Assembly: GCA_047639475.1 (NCBI GenBank) | Contig: JBLIOD010000009.1 | Span: forward strand, 1-64,000 | DNA from: JAAELZ01 sp047639475 | Lineage (GTDB): Bacteria; Pseudomonadota; Gammaproteobacteria; Arenicellales; Poriferihabitantaceae | Direction of reading: 5' to 3' | DNA length: 64,000 nucleotides | Shown here: in pieces, positions 50,747 to 59,557 of the stretch | How the letters are laid out: every line of letters starts with the position of its first letter | Position numbering within the stretch: the first letter of the stretch is position 1 | Program-made: the position numbers and the translations under genes | Notes under the pieces: model-generated | Database searches by the model: none | What the model was told of the DNA's origin: nothing | Seen by the model: the letters and a program-made list of their open reading frames with translations, nothing else

Positions 50747-51181
50747 ATGGCAAAACGATTCACCGCAACTTCCTATTTGATACGCTTAGTTAGTTCCTTT
50801 TTACTGGTATGCGCAAGCTACAACCCGATCAAGCCTTACTCATACTATGAGTGGGCCATTGCACCCGCTTTGTATGATGTAAGCCAATTAACGGTACTGC
50901 ATGGTTTAGCAGGGATCGTTTTATTGATAGGCTGGGTAATTTTTTTACGCGCCACTTCGCGATCATTAGGCTTTTTCGGCATCTTGTTAGCTACCGCTTT
51001 CTTCACCATGCTAATCTGGTTTTTTGTTGATAAAGGTTGGGTTTCACTTGAGGGCAATCAATCGCTTACCTGGGTGATATTGGCCGCGGTTAGTGCGGTA
51101 TTGGCAACGGGTTTATCTTGGTCTCATATCAGACGAAGAATCACTGGCCAGTTAGATGTTGATGAAGCGGATGACCATTAG
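50747..51181 (+). CDS. DUF6524-type small membrane protein
   Basis: 144 residues from MAKRFTATSYLIRLVSSFLL, which starts 13 bp after purL. The frame is open upstream but the earlier ATG lies inside purL in another frame. Four hydrophobic segments are visible (LIRLVSSFLLVCAS; LAGIVLLIGWVIFLRA; GFFGILLATAFFTMLIWFFV; VILAAVSAVLATGLSWSHIRRR). The start CASYNPIKPYSYYEW is a conserved-looking motif I associate with the DUF6524 family of unknown function. Its proximity to purL suggests co-transcription only. Confidence 0.75.
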   Translation: MAKRFTATSYLIRLVSSFLLVCASYNPIKPYSYYEWAIAPALYDVSQLTVLHGLAGIVLLIGWVIFLRATSRSLGFFGILLATAFFTMLIWFFVDKGWVSLEGNQSLTWVILAAVSAVLATGLSWSHIRRRITGQLDVDEADDH

Positions 51182-51241
51182 TAATACACCTTAAGGGCTC
51201 CCAAGATAAATTCACAAGCAAGCCTTATCCCAGTCAGTACG

Positions 51242-51658
51242 TCACTTGTTTAAGGAAACGCCAATTCCTCTCATTTGATTAACCATACTCACCAAGCCAT
51301 TTGAGCGCGTCGGTGATAGGTGCTGAGTTAAACCAACTTTTTCTATGAAGTGCAAATCAGTTTCAGCGATATCTTTTGCTGACTGACCAGATAACACTCG
51401 CACTAATAGCGCAATAATACCCTTGGTAATAATGGCGTCGCTATCTGCGGAGAAATGAATTAAGCCATCTTTACCTTCTGCATGTAACCAAACCTGGCTT
51501 TGGCAGCCCGGAATTAAATGCCCTTCTGTTTTATACTGTTCATCAATTATTGGCAGTTTTTTACCTAGATCGATCATGTATTCGTACTTGTCCATCCATT
51601 GATCGAAGTAGCTAAATTCTTCAATAATTTCGTCTTGAATTTCGTTAATCGTTGCCAT
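51242..51658 (-). CDS. sufE: SufE sulfur-transfer protein
   Basis: 138 residues. Accepts persulfide sulfur from SufS and boosts its desulfurase activity. Seen: the N-terminal INEIQDEIIEEFSYFDQWMD, the active cysteine in LIPGCQSQVWLHAE, HFSADSDAIITKGIIALLVRV and a C-terminal region LTQHLSPTRSNGLVSM. It starts just 4 bp after the sufS stop, as in the suf operon, but the sufBCD scaffold genes are not here. CsdE is the alternative annotation. Confidence 0.92.
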   Translation of the reverse strand: MATINEIQDEIIEEFSYFDQWMDKYEYMIDLGKKLPIIDEQYKTEGHLIPGCQSQVWLHAEGKDGLIHFSADSDAIITKGIIALLVRVLSGQSAKDIAETDLHFIEKVGLTQHLSPTRSNGLVSMVNQMRGIGVSLNK

Positions 51659-51662
51659 GACT

Positions 51663-52889
51663 CTAACTCAACATTTTCGCCGCACGGCGCATAGCGGCCA
51701 AGAAAGTATCAACGTCAGTTTGGTTGTTATACAACGAGAAAGACGCGCGGATAGTGCCTGGGATATTGTAGAAATCCATTAATGGCTGACAACAGTGGTG
51801 GCCTGTACGAACCGCAATGCCTTGTTGGTCTAGCAGAGTACCGACATCAAAGGGATGCGCGCCGTCTAGTAAAAACGAGATGACGCTCGCTTTGTTGTTA
51901 GAGGTGCCAATTATTCGAACACCTTCGATTTCTTGTAGGCCCTTGGTTGCTGCGGCCAGTATTGCCTGCTCATGAGCGATGATTTCATTCGGATCATATT
52001 GGTTTAAATAATCGATTGCCGCACCCAAGCCGATACCACCGACGATATTAGGTGTGCCTGGCTCGTATTTATGCGGTAACTCATTGTAGGTGGTTTTCTC
52101 AAAAGTGACTTTTTGAATCATATTGCCACCCCCTTGATAAGGCGGCATTGCGTTCAACAGCGCTTCCTTTCCATACAACACACCCACGCCTGTTGGTCCA
52201 AATAACTTATGCGCCGATAAGGTATAAAAATCCACATCAAGTGCTTGCACGTCGACAGGGTAGTGCGGCGCGCCTTGTGCACCATCAATCAACACCTTCG
52301 CACCCACACTGTGTGCTTTAACAATAAGCTCTGCAATAGGATTAACCGTGCCTAGTGAATTAGATACGTGAGGCAGCGCTAGAATTTTGGTTTTCTCTGA
52401 AAGTAAACTATCAAACGAATCATGGTCAAGAGATCCGTCTTGGTGAAGCCCTATAACTTTTAGGTTAGCGCCGGTGCGCTCACACAACATTTGCCAAGGA
52501 ACAATATTGGAGTGATGCTCCATCGTCGAGATGAGAATTTCATCGCCTACTTTAATGTTCTGATTACCATAAGCGGTTGCCACCAAGTTAATGCTATCGG
52601 TTGTTCCTCGGGTGAATAAGCACTCGTGACTGTGTTTCGCATTAATAAACTGCTGTATATTTTCACGGGCATGCTCATACGCAGTCGTTGCCTCTTGGCT
52701 CAGCGTGTGGACACCGCGGTGTACATTTGAGTTTTGTGTTCGATAGTAGTTATCTATTGCTTCAATCACCGCCGCAGGTTTTTGCGTGGTAGCGCCGTTA
52801 TCTAAATAAACTAGAGGACTGCCATTTACCTCTGTGCTTAAAATAGGAAAATCTCGGCGTACGGCTTCTACATCAAATGTTTGTGTCAT
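51663..52889 (-). CDS. sufS: Cysteine desulfurase (SufS/CsdA class)
   Basis: 408 residues. PLP enzyme releasing sulfur from cysteine for Fe-S cluster assembly. Seen: FPILSTEVNGSPLVYLDNGA, LFTRGTTDSINLVATAYG, DEILISTMEHHSNIVPWQ, the PLP lysine in YTLSAHKLFGPTGVGVL and the catalytic cysteine in VRTGHHCCQPLMDFYN. The type II (SufS) set of motifs matches. It pairs with sufE at a 4-bp gap. trmL follows on the same strand 23 bp upstream of its start. Confidence 0.95.
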   Translation of the reverse strand: MTQTFDVEAVRRDFPILSTEVNGSPLVYLDNGATTQKPAAVIEAIDNYYRTQNSNVHRGVHTLSQEATTAYEHARENIQQFINAKHSHECLFTRGTTDSINLVATAYGNQNIKVGDEILISTMEHHSNIVPWQMLCERTGANLKVIGLHQDGSLDHDSFDSLLSEKTKILALPHVSNSLGTVNPIAELIVKAHSVGAKVLIDGAQGAPHYPVDVQALDVDFYTLSAHKLFGPTGVGVLYGKEALLNAMPPYQGGGNMIQKVTFEKTTYNELPHKYEPGTPNIVGGIGLGAAIDYLNQYDPNEIIAHEQAILAAATKGLQEIEGVRIIGTSNNKASVISFLLDGAHPFDVGTLLDQQGIAVRTGHHCCQPLMDFYNIPGTIRASFSLYNNQTDVDTFLAAMRRAAKMLS

Positions 52890-52912
52890 TGGTTCGTTTA
52901 TTAAATTCTAAT

Positions 52913-53374
52913 TTATGCAGTTGTAAAACCACACTGACGCCATGCTTCATACACCACAATGGAGACGGTGTTAGACAAGTTCAAGCTACGATTGTTCTCT
53001 TTCATTGGAAGTGTCAGTTTTCCCGCTTGTTGGTCATTCTCTCGAATGGTATCGGCTAAACCTTTGCCTTCAGAACCAAACACCAAGGCATCGCCTTTTT
53101 GGAACTGAAAGTCACTATATAACTGCGTATGGTGTGTTGAAAGCGTCACCCAGCGGCTGAACGGCGCAGCAGCTATTAAGTTTTGCCAATTGGGCCATAC
53201 TGAGACCTGCGCCAAATCACCGTAGTCTAAACCCGCTCGGCGTAAAGATTTTTCGTCCAGCTCAAAGCCCAAGGGTTCAACCAAATGTAGGTGGCACCCT
53301 GTATTCGCTGCCAAACGAATGAGATTGCCCGTATTAGGGGGGATTTCTGGTTCAACCAGTACTATATGAAACAC
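52913..53374 (-). CDS. trmL: tRNA (cytidine/uridine-2'-O)-methyltransferase TrmL
   Basis: 153 residues, a compact SPOUT methyltransferase. Methylates the ribose of wobble nucleotide 34 in tRNA-Leu. Seen: MFHIVLVEPEIPPNTGNLIR, LHLVEPLGFELDEKSLRRAG, ALVFGSEGKGLADTIREN and the knotted tail NLSNTVSIVVYEAWRQ. SpoU/TrmH are longer. It begins 16 bp after hemJ on the same strand. Confidence 0.94.
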   Translation of the reverse strand: MFHIVLVEPEIPPNTGNLIRLAANTGCHLHLVEPLGFELDEKSLRRAGLDYGDLAQVSVWPNWQNLIAAAPFSRWVTLSTHHTQLYSDFQFQKGDALVFGSEGKGLADTIRENDQQAGKLTLPMKENNRSLNLSNTVSIVVYEAWRQCGFTTA

Positions 53375-53390
53375 AGCCTATACTTCGAGT

Positions 53391-53804
53391 TTAAAACGGC
53401 TTTACCACGACCATGACTAAGATGCCCAGCAGTATTAATACAGGCAGCTCGTTCATCACTCTGTAGAACTTATGACCTTTAGTATTCGCATCACGCTTGA
53501 ACACTAAATAGGTATTGATACACCACACGTGATAGACCACCAATAGCACAACCAATGCTAACTTCCAGATCATCCACGAACCGCTGAAACCATAGCCCAG
53601 CCACAACCAAGTGCCAAAGAGTATGGCAATAATGGCGCTGGGCGTCATAATCCCAAACAGTAGTTTGCGCTCCATAACTTTAAAGCGCTCTATGCCAATG
53701 GTGTCTTCCGCCATCGCGTGATACACAAATAACCGCGGCAAATACATGACCCCGGCCATCCAAGAAATGACCGCAAACAGATGAAAGACTTTTATCCAGA
53801 GCAT
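53391..53804 (-). CDS. hemJ: Protoporphyrinogen IX oxidase HemJ
   Basis: 137 residues with four membrane helices. Seen: the haem-ligand-bearing IKVFHLFAVISWMAGVMY, LPRLFVYHAMAEDT, MERKLLFGIMTPSAIIAIL, LWLGYGFSGSWMIWKLALVV and the C-terminal YRVMNELPVLILLGILVM. HemJ is the oxidase used in gamma- and many other proteobacteria lacking HemG/HemY, and feeds protoporphyrin to HemH (23244-24302). CopD-family copper proteins are the paralogues. Confidence 0.9.
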   Translation of the reverse strand: MLWIKVFHLFAVISWMAGVMYLPRLFVYHAMAEDTIGIERFKVMERKLLFGIMTPSAIIAILFGTWLWLGYGFSGSWMIWKLALVVLLVVYHVWCINTYLVFKRDANTKGHKFYRVMNELPVLILLGILVMVVVKPF

Positions 53805-53834
53805 GTTAAAAGTAAACTGATAATAAGGGTTTTT

Positions 53835-53988
53835 AAAAGTTGCAGCATAGCGTAGCGAGCGCAGAAAAGACTAGGCAAAAATAAGCGAAAAAGCGGAGTG
53901 TATATTTATACACGAGCATTTTGAATTGATTTTTAACGACGCCAAGTAGTTTCAGTGGTCAAGCGCAGTAGCTATGCTGTAAACTTTT
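53835..53988 (-). repeat. Palindromic 3'-UTR element, copy B (after slyD)
   Basis: A ~154-bp inverted repeat. Outer arms AAAAGTTGCAGCATAGCGTAG (53835-53855) pair with CTATGCTGTAAACTTTT (53972-53988, running into the slyD stop). The centre is a perfect hairpin GTGTAT-ATTT-ATACAC (53898-53913) flanked by AGCGAAAAAGCGGAGT and CGAGCATTTTGA, the same blocks as the copy after rho. The slyD stop TAA is at the arm's end. It is the only gene-free DNA between slyD and hemJ. Confidence 0.75.
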
Positions 53989-54467
53989 TAGTGGTTACAG
54001 CCTGGGCCGTGCACATGCCCATGTGACAGTTCATCGTCACTAGCAGCACGTACTTCCAGCACTTCTACAGAGAAATGCAAAGTCTTGCCCGCTAGCTCAT
54101 GATTGCCGTCGATGATCACTTCATCACCCTCAATACTGGCCACGGTCACTACAATTGGGCTACCTGAAGGGTCAGCTCCGTGAAACTGCATACCCACTTC
54201 AACCGGGGTATCTTCTGGGAACATATCTTTCTTAACCGTTTGCATATGTTGTGCATCAATTTCACCATAGCCATCTGCTGGGGCTACTGTGGCTTCTAAC
54301 TTGTCACCTGCAGCTTTGCCTTCTAATTGGCTTTCAAGGCCAGGGATTAAATTACCTGCGCCATGTATATATACCAACGGCTCGCCATTCGACTGATCAA
54401 TAATCGTACCGTTATCATCTTTTAATACATAGTTAATACTGGCTACGACATCATTACTTATTTGCAT
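53988..54467 (-). CDS. slyD: FKBP-type peptidyl-prolyl isomerase SlyD
   Basis: 159 residues. FKBP domain with the IF loop: VASINYVLKDDNGTIIDQS, PLVYIHGAGNLIPGLESQLEG, VEVGMQFHGADPSGSPIVVT. The C-terminus is shortened but carries the metal-binding SlyD-type HGHVHGPGCNH. It acts as a chaperone and helps nickel handling (hydrogenase, urease). The His-rich tail of longer SlyD is largely absent here. A palindromic element follows the stop. Confidence 0.92.
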   Translation of the reverse strand: MQISNDVVASINYVLKDDNGTIIDQSNGEPLVYIHGAGNLIPGLESQLEGKAAGDKLEATVAPADGYGEIDAQHMQTVKKDMFPEDTPVEVGMQFHGADPSGSPIVVTVASIEGDEVIIDGNHELAGKTLHFSVEVLEVRAASDDELSHGHVHGPGCNH

Positions 54468-54526
54468 TGTGCTAATTTAATTCATTTGGAGAGGCGGGAG
54501 TTTACTTGACTGACAGCGGTTTAACA

Positions 54527-55699
54527 CTATTTCTGTGGCAGCGTTGTCAGTAACATTTCATCTATATAGCGATACCCCTCTTCGGTTGGGCGGACACAGT
54601 TTCCGTCTTCTTCTAACCACCCTCGTTCAATAAATGGGCTCGTCACTTGTTGTAACTGAGATTCACTTAAACCCGTCCGTGTTGGGTAATTTCTAGTGTC
54701 AAAGCCCTGCTTTAAGCGCAATGAATTCATTAGAAACTCAAAAGTGCGATCTGCTTCTGGCACCTCATTGTCGCCCCCAATAAACGAACCAGAATCCGCC
54801 GCTTCAATATAGGCTTTCGGGTGACGCTTATTCCAATAGCGTTGAATCTTCAATTCTTCATCTGTTTGCTGACTGAGCTTGGCATGTCCGCCTGCGCCAA
54901 TGGCCAAATAATCCCCAAAATTCCAGTAATTCAAATTGTGCCTGCAAGCCTGATTCTTCTTAGCGAATGCCGAGACTTCGTAACGATCATATTGAGCCTC
55001 CTCCAATAGCGGCATCAGCGCTAAATGCATATCCCAACAGCGTTCACTATTCGGTAATGTAGGCGGCTTAACAGCGAATTGAGTATTGGGCTCAATGGTC
55101 AACTGGTAGAGTGAAATGTGCTCAACATCTGCGGCGAGAGCAGTAGATAAATCTTGCTGGGCCATGGCCAGCGTTTGCGACGGCAAGCCATACATTAAAT
55201 CAATATTGATCCGCGTAAAGCCGACCTGCTTGGCCAGCGTTATGGCCTCATGCGCTTTGCCCGCATCATGTATACGGCCCAGTTTCTTGAGCTGTGCATT
55301 GTTAAAACTTTGAACACCTATTGATAAACGATTAACTCCCCCCTTTAAGTATCCCGCAAAATGGCTTTCGTCCAAAGTGCCTGGGTTAGCCTCCAGAGTG
55401 ATTTCCACATCATCGACTACATCTGCCTCACTACGAATCACATCTAACAAGTTCTGAATATATTGAGGTTGAATAAGACTTGGCGTACCACCGCCGATAA
55501 ACACGGTTTCAATGGTTCGCCCATTCGTGGCTTTTTTAAGTGCTCTAAATTGCGTTATCAAGGCTTGGGTATACTTCGCTTGAGGAAGGGCTGCTTTTTG
55601 AGCATGAGAATTAAAATCACAATACGGGCATTTTTGTACGCACCATGGAAAGTGGATATAAAGTCCGAGCGGGATATCCGGCAAAATTTCTGACTGCAT
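54527..55699 (-). CDS. hemW: Haem chaperone HemW (radical SAM)
   Basis: 390 residues. Radical-SAM cluster motif CxxxCxxC in WCVQKCPYCDFNSH, TVFIGGGTPSLIQPQYI, LEANPGTLDESHFAGYLKGG, NRLSIGVQSFNNAQLKKLGR, the NLNYWNFGDYLAIGAGGHAKLS segment and a C-terminal winged-helix-like region. HemW was once annotated as coproporphyrinogen oxidase (HemN); it lacks the HemN third domain and, by length and the ACRHNLNYW motif, fits the haem-trafficking branch. Confidence 0.93.
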   Translation of the reverse strand: MQSEILPDIPLGLYIHFPWCVQKCPYCDFNSHAQKAALPQAKYTQALITQFRALKKATNGRTIETVFIGGGTPSLIQPQYIQNLLDVIRSEADVVDDVEITLEANPGTLDESHFAGYLKGGVNRLSIGVQSFNNAQLKKLGRIHDAGKAHEAITLAKQVGFTRINIDLMYGLPSQTLAMAQQDLSTALAADVEHISLYQLTIEPNTQFAVKPPTLPNSERCWDMHLALMPLLEEAQYDRYEVSAFAKKNQACRHNLNYWNFGDYLAIGAGGHAKLSQQTDEELKIQRYWNKRHPKAYIEAADSGSFIGGDNEVPEADRTFEFLMNSLRLKQGFDTRNYPTRTGLSESQLQQVTSPFIERGWLEEDGNCVRPTEEGYRYIDEMLLTTLPQK

Positions 55700-55720
55700 A
55701 ATTAAGTGTGCAGTAAAGGT

Positions 55721-56218
55721 TTAATCAGTTCCGACGAGTGTGCTACGCCTTTCCAACATCACAATATCACGCCATACGCCATGTAATTGACCCAAGCGTT
55801 CTTGTTTACCTACCTCTCTAAAACCCAACTTGAGGTGCAACGCTATACTGGCCATATTCTCTGGGAATATTCGAGCTTGAAGCGTCCAAACCCCTGCTTC
55901 CTCCGAACCCAAAACCAAACCTCCCAACAACTGACCGCCCACCCCTTTGCCCTGCGCCTTGGGGTCAACATAAACAGATATTTCCGCTACGCCTGTATAG
56001 ACACAACGGTTGGTCACTGCCGACAAGCAGGCCCAACCAATCACCTCGTTGCTTTCGTTGAGCGCAACCAATCGAGCTTCCTTCATGGCGCTGGCGTCCC
56101 AAGTGTCCCAATCTTTGGTTTGGGTTTCAAAGGTAGCGAAGCCGGTATCAATGCCTGCTTGATATATCTCGCAAACACGGTGGTAGTCTGTTCGTTCGAA
56201 ATTTCTAATTAAAGCCAT
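55721..56218 (-). CDS. GNAT acetyltransferase (phosphinothricin-acetyltransferase-like)
   Basis: About 165 residues from MALIRNFERTDYHRVCEIY at 56218, 11 bp after nadE ends; the upstream open frame (to 56272) would overlap nadE. GNAT features: IYQAGIDTGFATFETQTKD, the acetyl-CoA-binding ISVYVDPKAQGKGVGGQLL and IFPENMASIALHLKLGF. This pattern is shared with the Pat/bar group acting on amino-acid-like substrates (phosphinothricin, methionine sulfone). True substrate unknown. Confidence 0.85.
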   Translation of the reverse strand: MALIRNFERTDYHRVCEIYQAGIDTGFATFETQTKDWDTWDASAMKEARLVALNESNEVIGWACLSAVTNRCVYTGVAEISVYVDPKAQGKGVGGQLLGGLVLGSEEAGVWTLQARIFPENMASIALHLKLGFREVGKQERLGQLHGVWRDIVMLERRSTLVGTD

Positions 56219-56228
56219 TGGCAGCACT

Positions 56229-57857
56229 CTAGAAGAATTTGGCCGTAATTGGGTAGCGCCTATCGCGTCCAAAGGCGCGCGGCGTAATCCTCACACCCGG
56301 TGCTGATTGACGGCGCTTGTATTCATTGCGTACCACCATTTTTATTACTTGGTTAACGGTGTCCGGATCAAAGCCTTGCTCAATAATTTTCTCCGCCGAC
56401 TCATCTAATTCGACAAAGCGTTTTAAAATTGAATCTAGTATCGAATATTCGGGCAAGGAGTCTTGATCTTCTTGATCCGGTCGTAGCTCCGCTGACGGTG
56501 GGCGCGTAATGACCCGCTCGGGTATGACTTGCGACAGGGTATTGCGGTACTTAGATAACTCAAACACACGGGTTTTAGGAACATCTTTGATGGCGGCAAA
56601 ACCACCCGCCATATCACCATATAAGGTCGCATAGCCCACCGCCATTTCGCTCTTATTACCAGTGGTTAATACCATTGCACCTGTTTTATTTGAGATCGCC
56701 ATCAAAATAAGCATGCGTGAACGTGCCTGTATATTTTCCTCTGTGGTGTCTTCTTCCATGCCTTCAAACATTGGGCCTAACTGCTGCAAACTGGCTTCGA
56801 CAATCGGTGCAATCGACACAACATGATACTTAACGCCCAAAGCAGCCGCTTCCTCTTCCGCGTCACTCAAACTCATCTCGCTGGTGTAATGATAGGGCAT
56901 CATGACTGCTTCAACACGGTCAGCCCCCAAGGCATCCACGGCGATAGCCAAGGTAAGACCCGAATCAATTCCGCCAGAAAGGCCTAAGATAACGCGCTTA
57001 AAACCGTTTTTATTGACGTAGTCTTTAACACCCGTCACTAGCGCCGAATAGATGCGCTCATTTAAAGTGCCGCGCGGAGCAATAGCGCCTAATGTGGGTT
57101 CGCACGCCTTTGTTCTTATAACCGTGATTTGTGAAGTTTCAACACAACTTTCAAATATCGGTAACCGCGTCGTAATTTTTCCTTCAGCATTAACAATATG
57201 CGAAGCGCCGTCAAACACCAACTCATCTTGCCCACCCATTTGGTTCACGTAAACAATGGGTACGTTATTTTCTATCGCGCGACGGCTGACTATGCCTTCT
57301 TCACGTTCTATCGATTTATTGTAGTGAAAGGGTGAGGCGTTAATATTTAGAATGAGCTGTGCACCCAATGCCACTGATTCCTTCACCGGCGGTTCCTCCC
57401 ATATATCTTCACAAATCACCAAACCACATTTAACCCCATTAATCTCGACTATCTGTGCTTTATTGCCTGGAGAGAAATAGCGTTTTTCGTCAAATACAGT
57501 GTAGTTTGGCAAAAAGCGTTTGTAGTAAGTAGCGAGTACTTGCCCTGTTCGAATGACGCTCATCGCGTTGTACAGCAGCCCTTCCTCCCGCTGTGGATGA
57601 CCCACAACCAACGCACAGCTATAAGCTTCGCTTTGTTTGACTAACCAAGCTAGCTGTTGCTCACACTGCGCGATAAAGTCATCTCTAAATAACAGATCTT
57701 CTGGAGGATAAGCACAGAGACTCAATTCAGGGAACACCACAATATCGGTATCTGCAGGTGCTTGTTGAACGCTATCCATCATCAGTTGACAATTGGCTTT
57801 GAGCGCTCCAACCGTGGGATTTATTTGGGCTATGGTCAGCTTTAAAGAGTCGTTCAT
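56229..57857 (-). CDS. nadE: Glutamine-dependent NAD+ synthetase
   Basis: 542 residues. N-terminal nitrilase-type glutaminase (about 1-265; catalytic Glu in VVFPELSLCAYP, Lys in YYKRFLPNYTVF, Cys in GLVICEDIWEEP) and C-terminal ATP-pyrophosphatase domain (about 270-542; ILGLSGGIDSGLTLAIAVDA, YHYTSEMSLSDAEEEAAALG, ILMAISNKTGAMVLTTGNKS, YATLYGDMAGGFAAIKDVPK). It forms NAD+ from deamido-NAD+. Divergent nudJ lies 77 bp away. Confidence 0.96.
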   Translation of the reverse strand: MNDSLKLTIAQINPTVGALKANCQLMMDSVQQAPADTDIVVFPELSLCAYPPEDLLFRDDFIAQCEQQLAWLVKQSEAYSCALVVGHPQREEGLLYNAMSVIRTGQVLATYYKRFLPNYTVFDEKRYFSPGNKAQIVEINGVKCGLVICEDIWEEPPVKESVALGAQLILNINASPFHYNKSIEREEGIVSRRAIENNVPIVYVNQMGGQDELVFDGASHIVNAEGKITTRLPIFESCVETSQITVIRTKACEPTLGAIAPRGTLNERIYSALVTGVKDYVNKNGFKRVILGLSGGIDSGLTLAIAVDALGADRVEAVMMPYHYTSEMSLSDAEEEAAALGVKYHVVSIAPIVEASLQQLGPMFEGMEEDTTEENIQARSRMLILMAISNKTGAMVLTTGNKSEMAVGYATLYGDMAGGFAAIKDVPKTRVFELSKYRNTLSQVIPERVITRPPSAELRPDQEDQDSLPEYSILDSILKRFVELDESAEKIIEQGFDPDTVNQVIKMVVRNEYKRRQSAPGVRITPRAFGRDRRYPITAKFF

Positions 57858-57933
57858 AATCAGATTACCGAGCTAAAATCGGCGAGCAGAATTTGTTAGA
57901 ATACACCCTTATTATATCTATGTAAGGACAACA

Positions 57934-58383
57934 ATGCCCGAAACCAAGTGGTATCCGCATGTCACCGTTGCTGCCGTTATTAAGCGAGATAACAAATTTC
58001 TAATCGTCGAAGAACCCAGCTTAGGCGAGCAGGTTTTTAATCAGCCCGCTGGCCATGTAGAACAAGGCGAAGCGCTCGTGGCAGCAGTCATTAGAGAAGT
58101 GTTAGAAGAAACAGGGTTTGAGTTTACGCCTACAGCACTTGTCGGTTTTTATCATTTCAAAGCGGCTAACGGTGTCACTTACTTACGCTTTAGCTTTAAA
58201 GGTGATTTAGGCAAGGCCGTACACGAAGGCCCTATCGACTCGGCTATTTCTGCTATTCATTGGCTGACCAAAGACGAACTAGCCGCTAAAAACCTACGTA
58301 GCACTATCGTTATGCCCTGCATACAAGATTATTTAGAAGGCCGAGCGCTCGGTCTTGAACATTTACAGAGTTTTGAACTATGA
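57934..58383 (+). CDS. nudJ: NudJ-like Nudix phosphatase
   Basis: 149 residues. WYPHVTVAAVIKRDNKFLIV at the start and the Nudix box in GHVEQGEALVAAVIREVLEE followed by TGFEF (about 43-67). NudJ hydrolyses nucleoside di/triphosphates and thiamine pyrophosphate analogues. A good ribosome binding site (TAAGGA) precedes ATG. It overlaps the pyrC start by 4 bp (ATGA-type), so both are co-translated. MutT-like relatives are possible. Confidence 0.88.
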   Translation: MPETKWYPHVTVAAVIKRDNKFLIVEEPSLGEQVFNQPAGHVEQGEALVAAVIREVLEETGFEFTPTALVGFYHFKAANGVTYLRFSFKGDLGKAVHEGPIDSAISAIHWLTKDELAAKNLRSTIVMPCIQDYLEGRALGLEHLQSFEL

Positions 58384-59432
58384 GAACCATTGAAATAATT
58401 CAGCCGGATGACTGGCATTTACACGTGCGCGATGGCGAAATGATGCAGTCGGTTATAGGCCACACCGCCAGTAGCTTTGGCCGAGCGATGATCATGCCCA
58501 ATTTAAATCCTCCGGTAACCTCGGTGGATCAAGCATTGGCTTATCGAGATAGAATAACGGCAGCAGCAAAACAGCATGATTCAGGTAGCGATTTCAAACC
58601 CTTAATGAGTTTGTACTTAACTGACTCAACGGCTTTATCCGAAATACAAGCCGCCGCCGATCAAGAAGACATCGTGGGAGCAAAGCTTTATCCCTCGGGC
58701 GCAACTACAAACTCTGATTCGGGCGTTACGCGTATCAGCGGCATCATGCCAGTATTAGAAAAAATGGCGGAAACCTCCTTGGTGTTGCAAATACACGGTG
58801 AAGTCACTGACCCACATGTCGATATTTTTGACCGTGAAGCGGTGTTTATTGAGCAGGTATTAGAGCCGATTCATCGTGAAATTCCAGAGCTAAAAATCGT
58901 GTTGGAGCACATCACCACTAGCCATGGCATCGATTTTGTAAAAAATGCTAGTGACGCAGTTGCCGGCACATTAACAGCACATCATCTACTTTTTAATCGC
59001 AATGAGTTATTTAAAGGCGGCATACGTCCACACTATTACTGCTTACCCGTACTTAAGCGGGAAGAACACCGACAAGCGTTAATCAATGCAGCGACCAGTG
59101 GAAGTGATTCTTTCTTTTTGGGAACGGACAGCGCACCGCATACACAAAATGCCAAAGAGGCAGCTTGTGGCTGTGCCGGCTGTTATACCGCCCATGCCGC
59201 CTTGCCGTTGTACGCTATGGCATTTGAAAGGATGGAAGCCTTAGAACACTTCGAGCAATTCGCTAGTTTGGCCGGGCCAAAATTTTATGGCTTGCCCGCA
59301 AATACTGGGCGCATTAAGTTGGTAAAGCAAGATTGGGCGGTGCCTGAAGTTTATTTAAGCGATGACCAGCAAAAAATAATACCGCTGTTAGCGGGCGAGA
59401 CTTTAGATTGGCAAGTGGTCGAATTTAATTAA
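58380..59432 (+). CDS. pyrC: Dihydroorotase, homodimeric (type II)
   Basis: 350 residues, PyrC of the E. coli type. Cyclises carbamoyl aspartate to dihydroorotate in pyrimidine synthesis. Metal ligands: HxH in DDWHLHVRDG, the carbamylated Lys in VGAKLYPSGATTNSDSG, HGEVTD and HITTSHG, the Asp in FFLGTDSAPHT, and CGCAGCYTAHAALPLYAM. A duplicated and decayed copy of the segment 59154-59279 lies at 61554-61670, 2.4 kb downstream. Confidence 0.96.
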   Translation: MRTIEIIQPDDWHLHVRDGEMMQSVIGHTASSFGRAMIMPNLNPPVTSVDQALAYRDRITAAAKQHDSGSDFKPLMSLYLTDSTALSEIQAAADQEDIVGAKLYPSGATTNSDSGVTRISGIMPVLEKMAETSLVLQIHGEVTDPHVDIFDREAVFIEQVLEPIHREIPELKIVLEHITTSHGIDFVKNASDAVAGTLTAHHLLFNRNELFKGGIRPHYYCLPVLKREEHRQALINAATSGSDSFFLGTDSAPHTQNAKEAACGCAGCYTAHAALPLYAMAFERMEALEHFEQFASLAGPKFYGLPANTGRIKLVKQDWAVPEVYLSDDQQKIIPLLAGETLDWQVVEFN

Positions 59433-59557
59433 TAGGTTCACGGCTATTTGGCTGTTTTTGTGAAACGCTTCTAAAAACACCAGAACGTTCGCTAAACCAT
59501 CCAATCTAGCTACTAGCTCCAGTACTGTACAAGCTTTTTTGCCCGCTGACACCTTTA

